64,000 nt of DNA from Hyphomonas sp. Lineage in GTDB: Bacteria > Pseudomonadota > Alphaproteobacteria > Caulobacterales > Hyphomonadaceae. The position numbers and the translations under genes were made by a program. Positions 35,075 through 43,918 of the stretch are shown here, one piece after another. Location: contig JACKIK010000002.1 of the NCBI GenBank assembly GCA_020638455.1, positions 62,001 to 126,000 on the forward strand, given 5' to 3'. Within the stretch, counting starts at the first letter, position 1; each line of letters begins with the position of its first letter. The notes under the pieces were generated by a model. That model had not been told where the DNA came from, did not search any database, and was given only the letters and a program-made list of their open reading frames with translations.

Positions 35075-35305
35075 ATGACCCTGAATGAACTGAAGGAAGG
35101 CCAGCACGCGCGCATCGTCTCGCTCTCGTCCCACAAGACGGGCATTGAGCTGAAGCTCCGGGAGATCGGTTTCTGCGAGGGCGACGAGGTGGAACTGCTG
35201 CGCCGCGGGCCGATCGGGCGTGAGCCGCTCGCCATTCGCCTCAACCGCAAGATATTCGCCCTGAGAAGCGATGAGGCCCGCCTCGTAGAGGTCGAAGCCG
35301 ACTGA
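35075..35305 (+). CDS. feoA: Ferrous iron transport protein A
   Basis: A 76-residue SH3-like FeoA protein with the pattern LKEGQHARIVSLSSHKTGIELKLREIGFCEGDEVELLRRGPIG and the terminal LRSDEARLVEVE. It is a small cytosolic partner of FeoB thought to modulate Fe2+ uptake. Its TGA overlaps the feoB ATG by one base. A consensus -35 and a possible Fur box lie upstream. Confidence 0.93.
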   Translation: MTLNELKEGQHARIVSLSSHKTGIELKLREIGFCEGDEVELLRRGPIGREPLAIRLNRKIFALRSDEARLVEVEAD

Positions 35306-37140
35306 TGGTGTCCTATCGATTCGCGCTGATCGGGCCGCCGAATAGCGGCAAGTCGACCCTGTTCAACGGCCTCACGGGCGGGCGGGCCAAGACGGCGAAC
35401 TACAGCGGCGTGACGGTCGAGCGGCGGGTTGGCCATTTCACGACGAGCGCCGGCAGGCAGGTCGAGCTGATCGACCTTCCGGGCGTGTACGGGCTGAACG
35501 CGCAGTCGCTCGACGAGCGTATCGCGGTTGAGACAATCCTTGGACAACGCGAAGGCGAGGGCCCCGCCCCCGACGGACTGATCGTGCTGATCGACGCGGC
35601 GGATATCCGGACGCACCTCCACTTTATCCTGCAGCTGCGGGCGCTCGGGCGGCCCATGGTCGTGGCGCTCAACATGATCGACCTGGCCGAGCGTGACGGC
35701 GTGCGGATTGACGTTCGGGCACTTGAGCGCCGGCTGGGCGTTCCCGTGGTGGCCACCCGTGCTACGCGTGCGGCGGGCCGGGCAGGGCTGATCGAACGGA
35801 TCGACACGGCCCTCGATGATGACGTCTGGCGCCGGACGGCGCCGTCGCTCGCGGAGACGACGCCCGTTCGCAGCCTGCAGCAGGAAGCCCGAGCGATCGC
35901 GGCGGAGGTTATCCTCGCCGAGCCGGTCATGAACCGTGTGACCCGCAGTCTCGACAGCATCGTGCTCAACAGGTTCGCCGGTCCGGTCATTCTCGCCTCG
36001 ATCCTCTTCTTCATGTTCCAGGCCGTGTTCGCCTGGGCGACCTGGCCCATGGACCTGATCGAAAACGGCTTCTCGGCGCTGGCCGACTGGGTCGGCGCGA
36101 CCCTGCCGGATGGATGGATCAAGGACCTGATCGCAAATGGCGTGATTGCTGGTGTGGGCAGCGTGCTGGTCTTCCTGCCCCAGATCATCATCCTGTTCGC
36201 TTTCATCCTGCTGCTGGAAGCGTCCGGATACATGGCGCGGGCCGCCTTTCTCATGGATACGCTGATGCTGCGGGTCGGCCTCAATGGCCGCGCCTTCATT
36301 CCGCTCCTGTCGAGCTTCGCGTGCGCCATTCCCGGCATGATGGCGGCGCGCGTGATCGAGAATGAGCGGGATCGCCTGACGACGATCATCATTGCCCCAT
36401 TGATGACCTGTTCCGCGCGTCTTCCGGTTTACACGCTGATCATCGCGGCCTTCATACCGCCCGACAGGGTCGGGCCGTTTGGCCTGCAAGGCATCGTCAT
36501 GTTCGTGCTCTACGCGGTAGGCGTGCTGAGCGCGATCACGGTGGCCTTCGTTTTGAAGCGGACCGTCACGAAGGGCGCACCCCAGCCCCTGCTCATGGAA
36601 TTGCCCACCTACAAGCTTCCGGACCTGCGGGACTTCTTTTCAAACCTGTCAGCCAGGGCCTGGGCCTTCATTCGCCGGGCGGGAACGATCATCTTCTATG
36701 TCTCGGTGATCCTGTGGTTCCTGACCAGCTATCCCGCCGGCAGCAACGGCATCAGGCACACCTATGCCGGCATGATCGGCTCCCTCATCGAACCCATCCT
36801 GAAACCTATCGGCTTCAACCTTGAGATCGCCATCGCGCTGGTGCCGGGCATGGCCGCGCGCGAAGTCGCGGTGGGCGCGCTGGGCACCGTGTATGCCGTC
36901 CAGGGCGGAGGGGGCGACGTTGGACTGACAGAGGCGCTGCAGCACGCCTGGTCGTTGCCGACTGCGCTTGCCTTCCTTGCCTGGTATGTGTTCGCCCCCC
37001 AATGCCTCGCCAGCCTCGCGGTCGCCCGCAGGGAAACGAATTCCTGGCGCTGGACGGCGTTCATCGTCGCGTACCTTTTCACGCTGGCCTACCTCGCAGC
37101 GGGCGCGACGTATTGGATTGCGCGAGCAAGCGGCCTGTAG
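35305..37140 (+). CDS. feoB: Ferrous iron transport protein B
   Basis: A 611-residue inner membrane Fe2+ transporter. The N-terminal GTPase domain has G1 GPPNSGKST (residues 10-18), G3 DLPGVYGL and G4 NMID. A GDI-like spacer follows, then the membrane part with two Gate motifs (RAAFLMDTLMLRVGLNGRAFIPLLSSFACAIPG is split over a re-entrant segment, then LVPGMAAREVAVGALG). It is shorter than the 770-residue E. coli protein but within the range of alphaproteobacterial FeoB. No feoC is present downstream. Confidence 0.95.
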   Translation: MVSYRFALIGPPNSGKSTLFNGLTGGRAKTANYSGVTVERRVGHFTTSAGRQVELIDLPGVYGLNAQSLDERIAVETILGQREGEGPAPDGLIVLIDAADIRTHLHFILQLRALGRPMVVALNMIDLAERDGVRIDVRALERRLGVPVVATRATRAAGRAGLIERIDTALDDDVWRRTAPSLAETTPVRSLQQEARAIAAEVILAEPVMNRVTRSLDSIVLNRFAGPVILASILFFMFQAVFAWATWPMDLIENGFSALADWVGATLPDGWIKDLIANGVIAGVGSVLVFLPQIIILFAFILLLEASGYMARAAFLMDTLMLRVGLNGRAFIPLLSSFACAIPGMMAARVIENERDRLTTIIIAPLMTCSARLPVYTLIIAAFIPPDRVGPFGLQGIVMFVLYAVGVLSAITVAFVLKRTVTKGAPQPLLMELPTYKLPDLRDFFSNLSARAWAFIRRAGTIIFYVSVILWFLTSYPAGSNGIRHTYAGMIGSLIEPILKPIGFNLEIAIALVPGMAAREVAVGALGTVYAVQGGGGDVGLTEALQHAWSLPTALAFLAWYVFAPQCLASLAVARRETNSWRWTAFIVAYLFTLAYLAAGATYWIARASGL

Positions 37141-37145
37141 GGCAG

Positions 37146-37162
37146 GCGCGGTACTGTCGCGC
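37146..37162. terminator. Hairpin between convergent feoB and tetR-family gene
   Basis: GCGCG, 7-base loop, CGCGC in the 28-bp gap between two converging genes. No U-run is present. It may act as a weak bidirectional terminator. Confidence 0.35.
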
Positions 37163-37168
37163 AATCCG

Positions 37169-37819
37169 CTATTCTGAGGGAAGCAGCAACAGTCGCTCGT
37201 TCCGGTCCGCGAGCTGGCGAGCTCGCGGCTCGTCCACTCCGAGCCCGATCAGGGACATGAATGCCATGTCGCGCATGCGCGACGCCGCTTTCGGACGAGA
37301 CAATTTCTGTTCAATGATGTTCGCCATGACGGAGTGGCAGGCGCCGAGCCAGAAGAGCAGCCCTGATGTTTCGGCCTCTTTGCGCAGCAAGCCCTGCGCA
37401 CAGGCCGCATCGATGTCCTTGCGGAGGCCGGTATTGAGCGGATGGTCGCGACCGGTCGTCAGCCTGAATCCCCTTGCCATGACGATGGCGCGTTCCTTTT
37501 CAGTGAGGGCATAGTCGGCGGCGACACGCATGCCGCCGACGAGGCGCTCGAGCGGATCGCCGATATCCTTGTTCGCCTGCGCAATTCGGGACTCGAGGTC
37601 CAATCGTATTTCCGCACCAATAGCATCGGCAAATGTCTTCTTGTCCTCGAAGTGATTGAAGAAGCTGCCCTTCGCAACACCTGCGGCGGCGACGATATCG
37701 TCGATCGGTACGGCATCCACCGGTCGTTCGGCGAACAGCTGCAGGCCCGCTTCGACAAGCGAGTGACGCGTGCGCGTGCTGCGTGGACTGGTGCGCTTCG
37801 TGGAGTTTGGTGCTGACAT
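37169..37819 (-). CDS. TetR-family transcriptional regulator
   Basis: A 216-residue repressor. The N-terminal helix-turn-helix reads LVEAGLQLFAERPVDAVPIDDIVAAAGVAKGSFFNHFEDKKTFADAIG, and a C-terminal ligand-binding helical domain follows. It is divergent from the aromatic meta-cleavage operon at 37895-41245, with only 75 bp between starts. Two palindromic sites lie there, so it almost certainly represses that operon and itself until an aromatic substrate or intermediate binds. Confidence 0.92.
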   Translation of the reverse strand: MSAPNSTKRTSPRSTRTRHSLVEAGLQLFAERPVDAVPIDDIVAAAGVAKGSFFNHFEDKKTFADAIGAEIRLDLESRIAQANKDIGDPLERLVGGMRVAADYALTEKERAIVMARGFRLTTGRDHPLNTGLRKDIDAACAQGLLRKEAETSGLLFWLGACHSVMANIIEQKLSRPKAASRMRDMAFMSLIGLGVDEPRARQLADRNERLLLLPSE

Positions 37820-37831
37820 TTTCGAATCCGA

Positions 37832-37873
37832 TTGACTGTTTGGTCACTTAGCGCTATTTGACTAAAAAGTCAA
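37832..37873. promoter_or_regulatory. Paired TetR-type operator palindromes
   Basis: A perfect palindrome TTGACT-AAAA-AGTCAA (37858-37873) and a related imperfect one TTGACT-GTT-TGGTCA (37832-37846) lie in the gap between the divergent tetR-family gene and the VOC dioxygenase gene. Half-sites share TTGACT / R-GTCA. A GGGAGG ribosome site (37884-37889) follows for the plus-strand gene. Confidence 0.65.
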
Positions 37874-37894
37874 TTAATAAACAGGGAGGCCAAT

Positions 37895-38836
37895 ATGACA
37901 CCGACAATCAAGATCGTGGACATCGCCCATGTACGGTTCTCGGCGCCGGATCTGACAGAAATGCGCGTTTTTCTTGAGGACTTTGGTCTGTCCTGTTTCG
38001 AACACACCGGGCGGCTGTATGGCAAGGGCAGCGACGGCCGTCCGTTCCTGCACGCGACGGAACAGGGAGACCCGGCCTTCAGGGCCCTTGGACTTCGCGC
38101 CGAAAGCGTAGCCGACCTGGACAAGCTGGCGACAGCGGAGGGCGTCAAAGTCGAAGCCCTCGATGATCCGGGTGGCGGCCATGTCGTGCGCCTGAATGAC
38201 CCGGACGGCTTCCTTGTGGAAGTTGTTGCGGGTCAGGAAGTATCCGGCGCCGCCGGCGTATCGAAGGACGTTCCCCACAATAATGCGGATGCGCGCCCAC
38301 GCCTGCGCAAGGCCATTCGCTTGTCGCAGGGGCCATCCCATGTGATGCGGCTCGGGCATGCCGTGCTGAATGTTTCCGACTTTCGCAGCTCCGAGGCCTG
38401 GTACAAGGAGCGCTTTGGCTTCCTGACCTCGGACGAGATCGAAATGGCGCCCGGTACGGCCATGGGCGCCTTCATGCGGTGTGACCGCGGCGATCAGCCA
38501 ACGGACCATCACACGCTCTTTCTCGCACAGCTGCCGCAGCCGCCATGCTACCTGCACGCCGCTTTCGAAGTCGCCCACCTCGACGATCTTATGCTGGGTC
38601 ACCAGCACCTGAAAGCCAAAGGGCGGGACCAGGCCTGGGGCGTCGGCCGGCATATCATGGGCAGCCAGGTCTTCGACTACTGGCGCGATCCGTGGGGCCA
38701 CGAGCTGGAGCATTGGACGGACGGCGACCTGTTCACCGCCGCCGACCCGCCGAACAAGATGCCGTTTGCCAGCCTGCTCGCCGTTCAGTGGGGCACGCCG
38801 CACCCGATGATGGCCGGGCAGGCAACGTCCGAATAG
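37895..38836 (+). CDS. Extradiol ring-cleavage dioxygenase (VOC family, type I)
   Basis: A 313-residue protein with two vicinal-oxygen-chelate modules. The C-terminal, catalytic module offers the 2-His-1-carboxylate iron ligands His155 (RLGHAVLNVSD), His221 (YLHAAFEV) and Glu272 (HELEHWTDGD), with the acid/base region DHHTLF. It would cleave a catechol-type ring meta to the hydroxyls. The two downstream genes, a fumarylacetoacetate-hydrolase-fold protein and an aromatic flavin hydroxylase, complete a hydroxylation-cleavage-hydrolysis route. It is controlled by the divergent TetR-type gene. The exact ring substrate is not readable. Confidence 0.87.
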   Translation: MTPTIKIVDIAHVRFSAPDLTEMRVFLEDFGLSCFEHTGRLYGKGSDGRPFLHATEQGDPAFRALGLRAESVADLDKLATAEGVKVEALDDPGGGHVVRLNDPDGFLVEVVAGQEVSGAAGVSKDVPHNNADARPRLRKAIRLSQGPSHVMRLGHAVLNVSDFRSSEAWYKERFGFLTSDEIEMAPGTAMGAFMRCDRGDQPTDHHTLFLAQLPQPPCYLHAAFEVAHLDDLMLGHQHLKAKGRDQAWGVGRHIMGSQVFDYWRDPWGHELEHWTDGDLFTAADPPNKMPFASLLAVQWGTPHPMMAGQATSE

Positions 38837-38896
38837 GCCGCCTGCGCACCCGTCTCAAAATCCCGCCAATGCCTGAGATGGCGAAAGGACCAGCAT

Positions 38897-39742
38897 ATGA
38901 AGCTCGCAACCTATTCAGAGACCGCGGACAGTGCACGGAAGACCGGTATCGTGGCCGGTGATGCGCTCATCAGTACCGGCTTCCCGGGAACGATGATCGA
39001 ACTGATATCGCAATGGGAAAGCTGGAAGGACCGCCTGCGGGAGCTTGCTGCTTCCGGCGCGGGCCGGCCGCTCTCGTCCGTCAGGCTCCACGCGCCGGTG
39101 GAGCGGTCGGGGAAGATCTGGGCCATCGGCCTCAACTATGCGGACCATATCGCGGAATCGAAAATGGAGACGCCTTCGCGGCAGATCTGGTTCACCAAGG
39201 CCCAGACCTCGATCAATGGCCCTTACGACCCGATCCTGATCACGCGTGATGCGCCTTATGTCGACTATGAAGTCGAACTGGTCGCAGTCATCGGAAAGCG
39301 GGGCAAGCACATTCCGGCTGAAAAGGCGCAGGACCATGTGTTCGGCTACTGCGTCGGCAACGATGTGACGGAGCGCATGTGGCAACATGCCGGCCCGCAA
39401 TGGTCCCTCGGAAAGAGCTTCGATACGCACGCGCCCATCGGCCCCTGGATCACGACCGCTGACGAGACCGGAGATCCGCATGCGCTGGCCATTACATGCT
39501 CTGTCAACGGAGAACAGCGTCAGAGCTCCAATACCCGGAATCTCGTCTTCAACATCTGGCAACAGATCGAGCATCTTTCTGCCGCCATGACGCTGGAGGC
39601 GGGTGACCTGATTTTCACGGGCACGCCTGGGGGCGTTGGCGCCGCAATGGAACCGCGGCAATTCCTCAAGGCCGGCGATGTGGTTCGCTGCGAGATCGAG
39701 CGCCTCGGGGCCATCGAGGGAACCATGGCTGAGGAGGCCTGA
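38897..39742 (+). CDS. Fumarylacetoacetate hydrolase-family protein
   Basis: A 281-residue FAH-fold enzyme. Landmarks are IWAIGLNYADHIAES and VDYEVELVAVIGKRG, whose acidic residues bind the metal. FGYCVGNDVTERMW and GDLIFTGTPGGVGAAMEPRQFLKAGDVV are also typical. Members hydrolyse or decarboxylate 2,4-dioxo or 2-hydroxy-dienoate ring-cleavage products (acylpyruvases, 2-hydroxyhepta-2,4-diene-1,7-dioate isomerases). It lies between the extradiol dioxygenase (60 bp upstream) and the flavin hydroxylase (3 bp downstream), consistent with processing the ring-fission product. Confidence 0.9.
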   Translation: MKLATYSETADSARKTGIVAGDALISTGFPGTMIELISQWESWKDRLRELAASGAGRPLSSVRLHAPVERSGKIWAIGLNYADHIAESKMETPSRQIWFTKAQTSINGPYDPILITRDAPYVDYEVELVAVIGKRGKHIPAEKAQDHVFGYCVGNDVTERMWQHAGPQWSLGKSFDTHAPIGPWITTADETGDPHALAITCSVNGEQRQSSNTRNLVFNIWQQIEHLSAAMTLEAGDLIFTGTPGGVGAAMEPRQFLKAGDVVRCEIERLGAIEGTMAEEA

Positions 39743-39745
39743 GAC

Positions 39746-41245
39746 ATGTCCGCGCTTGACTGCGAAGTGCTGGTTGTTGGCGGCGGGCCGACGGGCGTCA
39801 CGCTGGCGCTGGTCGCTGCGCAGTATGGCGCGTCCGCAATTGTCTGCGAAAAGGAAGCCGGCATTTATCCGCTGCCGAGGGCAGCCCATATCGACCACGA
39901 AGTCATGCGGATATTTCAGTCGGTTGGCGCGGCAGACGAAATTGCAGCCACCAGCCGGACGACCAGCCACTATGACTTCCTGACCTCCGACGGCCAGATC
40001 CTGCTTCGGTTTGAAGGCTCAGACCAGATCGGGCCGGGCGGCTGGCCGGGCGCCAACATGATCCACCAGCCGTCGCTGGAGCGTGCACTCCGCAAGAAAG
40101 TGTCTGCGGACGACCGGTTGCACCTCCGGCCGCTCTGGAGCTTTACCGGCTTCGACGAGGCAGATGACTTCATCTCGGCAAGGTTCGAAACGCCGGACGG
40201 TCCGCGTACCGTCACGGCCCGGTTCCTGATTGGCGCCGACGGTACACGCAGCCCCGTGCGTAATGCTGCAGGTATCGAACTCGACGACCTGCAATTCGAT
40301 GAGCCGTGGTTGGTGATCGATACGATCGTGCACGATTTCGACCGGCTGCCGAAAGTGAACCTGCAGATTTGCGATCCGGCTCGGCCTACCACCTGCGTGC
40401 TGATGGGCGAAGGGCGGCATCGCTGGGAATTCATGATCCTGCCAGGCGAGACGCCGGAGCAGGTGCTGGACGATGCCTTCATCGGTCGATTGCTGGAGCC
40501 CTGGAATGTCGAGGGCGCCGTGACGCTCGAGCGCAAGGCCGTGTACCGGTTCAACGCACGCGTCGCGAAGCAGTGGCGAAAGGGGCGTGTCCTGCTTGCC
40601 GGCGATGCAGCACACCAGACGCCACCCTTCGCCGGGCAGGGCCTGTGCGCCGGTGCGCGGGACGCCTCAAATCTCGGATGGAAGCTGGGTCTGATCGCGG
40701 CGGACGAAGCGAATGACTCCATCCTCGATACTTACCAGCCGGAGCGCGAACCTCACGCCCGCGCAACCATACAGATGGCGATGATGATGGGCCGGACGGT
40801 TTGCATAACAGACCGGACCGCCGCAGCCGAACGTGACCGTCACATGCTCGCCGCCCGTGCCGCGGGCCAATCCCCGGACGGCCAGGCATCATATCCGAAT
40901 ATCGGGTCGGGTCTGGTCCTGACGGGAAGCGCGGACGCGGGCGCCTACTTTCCACAGTTCGTGTGTGCGGGCGATCCGGCGCGGCTTGACGACAAAATCG
41001 GGGCAGGCGCCTGGCTGATCGGCGCGGGCGGCCTGCCGGATCTTCCAGGCGTGAAGTTGGTCGCCCTGACGTCCGCAGACCTGGGCGATTTTCTGGACCC
41101 GGTCAGGGACTGGCTGAACCGGCACAACGCCGAAGCCGTACTGGTCCGCCCCGACAGGTACATCTTCGGCGCCGGCGCGCCCGCCACATTGGCGCGATCC
41201 TGGCAGTCTGCCTTGAGCGCCGAGCATTCCGGGCTGCCCGCCTGA
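39746..41245 (+). CDS. FAD-dependent aromatic monooxygenase (MhpA/resorcinol hydroxylase-like)
   Basis: A 499-residue group A flavoprotein hydroxylase. It has the FAD-binding VVGGGPTGVTLALVAAQYGA at the N-terminus, the NAD(P)H/FAD motif GADGTRSPVR, and GDAAHQTPPFAGQGLCAGARDASNLGWKL near residue 290. The C-terminal thioredoxin-like extension is typical of the phenol hydroxylase/MhpA type. It hydroxylates a phenolic ring using NAD(P)H and O2, creating the diol cleaved by the dioxygenase two genes upstream. MhpA-type enzymes act on 3-(3-hydroxyphenyl)propionate, but the substrate here is undetermined. Confidence 0.88.
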   Translation: MSALDCEVLVVGGGPTGVTLALVAAQYGASAIVCEKEAGIYPLPRAAHIDHEVMRIFQSVGAADEIAATSRTTSHYDFLTSDGQILLRFEGSDQIGPGGWPGANMIHQPSLERALRKKVSADDRLHLRPLWSFTGFDEADDFISARFETPDGPRTVTARFLIGADGTRSPVRNAAGIELDDLQFDEPWLVIDTIVHDFDRLPKVNLQICDPARPTTCVLMGEGRHRWEFMILPGETPEQVLDDAFIGRLLEPWNVEGAVTLERKAVYRFNARVAKQWRKGRVLLAGDAAHQTPPFAGQGLCAGARDASNLGWKLGLIAADEANDSILDTYQPEREPHARATIQMAMMMGRTVCITDRTAAAERDRHMLAARAAGQSPDGQASYPNIGSGLVLTGSADAGAYFPQFVCAGDPARLDDKIGAGAWLIGAGGLPDLPGVKLVALTSADLGDFLDPVRDWLNRHNAEAVLVRPDRYIFGAGAPATLARSWQSALSAEHSGLPA

Positions 41246-41253
41246 CAAGGCTT

Positions 41254-41269
41254 GCCTGCCGTTGCAGGC
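41254..41269. terminator. Hairpin between convergent operons
   Basis: Perfect stem GCCTGC / GCAGGC with a CGTT loop in the 30-bp gap between the plus-strand aromatic operon and the minus-strand molybdenum/Sox operon. It is symmetric, so it could serve both; no U-run. Confidence 0.45.
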
Positions 41270-41275
41270 GACGGA

Positions 41276-42769
41276 TCAGGACGTGGACACCATCGCAAGG
41301 TCTTCGACTGTATCGATGTCGGCTGCGTCGCGTGCGTACAGTTCCACCGTCCTTGTCCCGCTCAACGATTTGAATACGGATTTGGCGCCGGCGTCGCCTT
41401 CCAGCGCGAGGAGTGCCGCAAATGCCTCTCTCGCAAAAATCGACGGCGGGCAGAGTACGCCGTTCGCAATGGAAAGTGCCGCAGGCGCGCCATCTTCCAT
41501 TGTCACTCGAAGGGAGTGGAGGTGGGCGTCCGGAACATATGGCATGTCGGCCAGCAGAATGATGACATGCTTCACGCGGTCCATTCGGGCGATCGACTGC
41601 AGTCCGCTCCGGATTGACGAGGCCTGTCCGGACTGCGCCTCCGGATTCTCCAGCACCTGCCAGCCCGCGGCCTCGAGGATCGCCCGGCGATCGGCATGGT
41701 CCGGGCCGACGACAGCAACGCGCGCTGCGACGGGCTCATCCGCAAGCGCACGAGCGGAATGATCGATGACGCGCTTGCCATTCAACGGCGCCAGCAATTT
41801 GTCGCCGTTCCCGAAGCGCCTCGACTGGCCGGCAGCGAGCAACAGGATGGCCGTCTCCTCAAACGGTGCGTGAAGCGCCTGCCGGTATCCCGCAATGATT
41901 TCCGCGAGTGCAGAAACCGCCAGCATGGATGCATCGCGTGTCGAGGGCACGAGGCCGACAGGCCCGTGAACGTGTTCGATTGCTGCCGCGCTGACGCCGT
42001 CAGCAGCAAGCCGTTCGCGCCGGCGCATCTGCGTCATGTAGCTGCCGACCGAGCCGATATAGAAAGCATCGCCAAGCAGTGCCTGCTTCAGGAGGGCAAG
42101 ATCCCAGTCGGTGTCATGGAACATCAGCACGAACGCCGTCCACGGATCATCGGCAAATGCGGGCAGGTCACCCGGCGATTTCAGCGCCATCACAGCGTGA
42201 AGCCCCGCCAGTCTGGCCTCTTCAACGTCCTCCCCGTCACGCAGCTGCAGGGCAAGTTCGTAGCCGCTGGCCTGCACCAGGCGGGCGAGCGCCAGGGCGT
42301 CGGCGCCACGCCCGGCAATGCGTACGCGCAGCTTGGGAAAATAGGTTGGCGCGGCGGCAAGGCCGGGCAAGCGCAGTTTTGCCGGCTTGCGGGCCGCCAG
42401 CCGGTCGTGGCACGCGCGGATGATGGCTTCATCTGCGTCCGGATAGATCGCCAGCTCGATTGCGCCGCCGCAGGGCAGTGGCATATCTATGAAAGGCGAC
42501 CCGGCGCCGTATCGGAGCCTGACCGTCTGGTTCGACTCGAGTGCCTCGCGCGCCCGCAAGGCGACATCCGCATCGATGCATCCACCCGAAATATAGCCTG
42601 AACGCCGCCCGTCCGGTGCCACAGCCATGAGCGAGCCCTGATCCCGGACGCTGCCGCCTTCAATCGCTGTGATGACGACCAGTGCCGCGGGCCCCTCAGC
42701 GCGCCAGCGCAGCCAGTGGTGCAGCACGTCCTGCGGGTGTTCGGCATAAAGGGGGGAGGTTTCAAGCAT
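41276..42769 (-). CDS. XdhC-like maturation factor fused to MocA-type nucleotidyltransferase
   Basis: A 497-residue fusion. The first 130 or so residues are an XdhC/CoxI domain (IEGGSVRDQGSLMAV, SGYISGGCID). The middle is the XdhC C-terminal Rossmann domain (RIAGRGADALALARL, YIGSVGSYMTQMRRRERL). The last 190 are a MobA-like transferase (LLLAAGQSRRFGNGDKLLAPLNGKRVIDH, LLADMPYV) as in MocA, which makes molybdopterin cytosine dinucleotide. It should sulfurate/insert and cytidylylate the cofactor for the molybdenum hydroxylase encoded at 46467-49126 in the same operon. ATG 42769 is chosen because longer frames read into soxA without any domain. The parts are usually separate genes. Confidence 0.85.
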   Translation of the reverse strand: MLETSPLYAEHPQDVLHHWLRWRAEGPAALVVITAIEGGSVRDQGSLMAVAPDGRRSGYISGGCIDADVALRAREALESNQTVRLRYGAGSPFIDMPLPCGGAIELAIYPDADEAIIRACHDRLAARKPAKLRLPGLAAAPTYFPKLRVRIAGRGADALALARLVQASGYELALQLRDGEDVEEARLAGLHAVMALKSPGDLPAFADDPWTAFVLMFHDTDWDLALLKQALLGDAFYIGSVGSYMTQMRRRERLAADGVSAAAIEHVHGPVGLVPSTRDASMLAVSALAEIIAGYRQALHAPFEETAILLLAAGQSRRFGNGDKLLAPLNGKRVIDHSARALADEPVAARVAVVGPDHADRRAILEAAGWQVLENPEAQSGQASSIRSGLQSIARMDRVKHVIILLADMPYVPDAHLHSLRVTMEDGAPAALSIANGVLCPPSIFAREAFAALLALEGDAGAKSVFKSLSGTRTVELYARDAADIDTVEDLAMVSTS

Positions 42770-42809
42770 ACGATTCACTATAACCGGGCGGATGTGCCAT
42801 GCATCGACT

Positions 42810-43598
42810 TTATCGGCGTACGCCCGGCGATTCCATTGCAAGGCCTTCTGCGCGTTTGGCGAGGTAAAGTTCGACCGCCATGTAGGTCTCCGAGCCATAG
42901 TCCTGCGGTTCGGCCCGGATGCCCGTGTCGCAATCGCGCAGGCGCCGATGCAGCGAGCCGAAATCCTGCCATTCCAGGCGGTAGGCCGGAAAGGCATTGC
43001 CATGGCCCTGGCTGATCGTATCGCCACGCAGCTTCTCGCCCCAGTGTTCGTTGTGGCACTGGCTGCAGGCGAGATTGAACTGGCCCTTGCGTCGGAAGAA
43101 ATAGTCGCGGCCTTCCTCATAATACTTGGCCGCCGGTCCGGTAATGTCCACGGAGACCGGCTCGCCGCGGGAGAGGGAGGCGACATAGGCCGTCATGCCC
43201 AAAAGGTCGTCGCTCTCATAAGCCAGCGGCTCCAGTCCCTGGTGCTGCTCGCGGCAGAGATTGATCGCAGCCTCCAGGTTGAGGAGCTTTCCGGTCTTCG
43301 CGTCGACCTTCGGATAATGCGCCGCCACGCCCTTGAGCGGCATCCCGTGCGCGCCGTGGCAGGTTGAACAGGTCGATGCGCCAGTTTCGGCAGTCTCGAA
43401 CAACCGCTTGCCCCGATCGACCCACAGGAAGCCCGGATTGGCGAAGTCATCATCCTGCAGGGCCTTCGTGTCATCCTGCAGGAAGGCGTAGCCGGATTTG
43501 ATATCGCCCGCTTTCACGTCGCTGTTCCTCGCATAGGTGCTTTCCGGCTTGTTGCATCCGGCAAGGCATAGAGCACCAATCAGCAAGGCCCATTTCAT
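42810..43598 (-). CDS. soxA: Sulfur oxidation dihaem cytochrome SoxA, predicted lipoprotein
   Basis: A 262-residue cytochrome with two haem sites, Cys77-Cys80-His81 (CSTCHG) and Cys178-Cys181-His182 (CSQCHNEHW), and the conserved Cys223 in LHRRLRDCDTGIRAE that serves as the catalytic haem ligand in SoxXA. The signal peptide ends in a lipobox (CLAGC, Cys15), so it is predicted to be membrane-anchored, whereas SoxA is usually soluble and periplasmic. SoxXA joins a sulfane-sulfur substrate to the SoxY cysteine. It lies directly after soxZ with a short overlap. ATG 43596-43598 gives a proper signal peptide; an earlier in-frame start does not. Confidence 0.88.
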   Translation of the reverse strand: MKWALLIGALCLAGCNKPESTYARNSDVKAGDIKSGYAFLQDDTKALQDDDFANPGFLWVDRGKRLFETAETGASTCSTCHGAHGMPLKGVAAHYPKVDAKTGKLLNLEAAINLCREQHQGLEPLAYESDDLLGMTAYVASLSRGEPVSVDITGPAAKYYEEGRDYFFRRKGQFNLACSQCHNEHWGEKLRGDTISQGHGNAFPAYRLEWQDFGSLHRRLRDCDTGIRAEPQDYGSETYMAVELYLAKRAEGLAMESPGVRR

Positions 43599-43909
43599 GA
43601 GACGGTCAGCTGGCGGGTTTCTGACCAGGTCTCTCCGTGCTGGTCGGTCCATGAAAATTCGATTGGACCGGTCCGGGTCGCCCGCAGGCAGAATGCCAGG
43701 AAAGGGTTTGCCGCGATACCGGGAAAGAAGGTTGCCTCAAAAACGGTGTTACCGCCATACGCGCACCTGAACTGCTTGATGATGTTCCGAGGGATCACGT
43801 CGCCCTTGGCATCCCGGCGATAGCCGGTCTCCATGGGATGCTGGATCATCGCTTTCACTTCGACGATCTCACCCATTTCTGCAGTGTCCGGAGCCGATAT
43901 GCGGATCAT
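43595..43909 (-). CDS. soxZ: Thiosulfate carrier subunit SoxZ
   Basis: A 104-residue beta-sandwich protein with the SoxZ patterns VEVKAMIQHPMETGYRRDAKG and the later IIKQFRCAYGG and NPFLAFCLRATRTGPIEFSWTDQHGE. It forms the heterodimer with SoxY that carries the sulfur substrate in the periplasm; like other SoxZ proteins it has no signal peptide and relies on SoxY for export. Its stop overlaps the soxA start by 4 bp, and the gap from soxY is 9 bp. Confidence 0.92.
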   Translation of the reverse strand: MIRISAPDTAEMGEIVEVKAMIQHPMETGYRRDAKGDVIPRNIIKQFRCAYGGNTVFEATFFPGIAANPFLAFCLRATRTGPIEFSWTDQHGETWSETRQLTVS

Positions 43910-43918
43910 GCGCGCCTC

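Noticed and set aside
35008..36489. 493-codon minus-strand open frame opposite feoB
   Set aside because: Antisense shadow in high-GC sequence; feoB on the plus strand has all GTPase and gate motifs.
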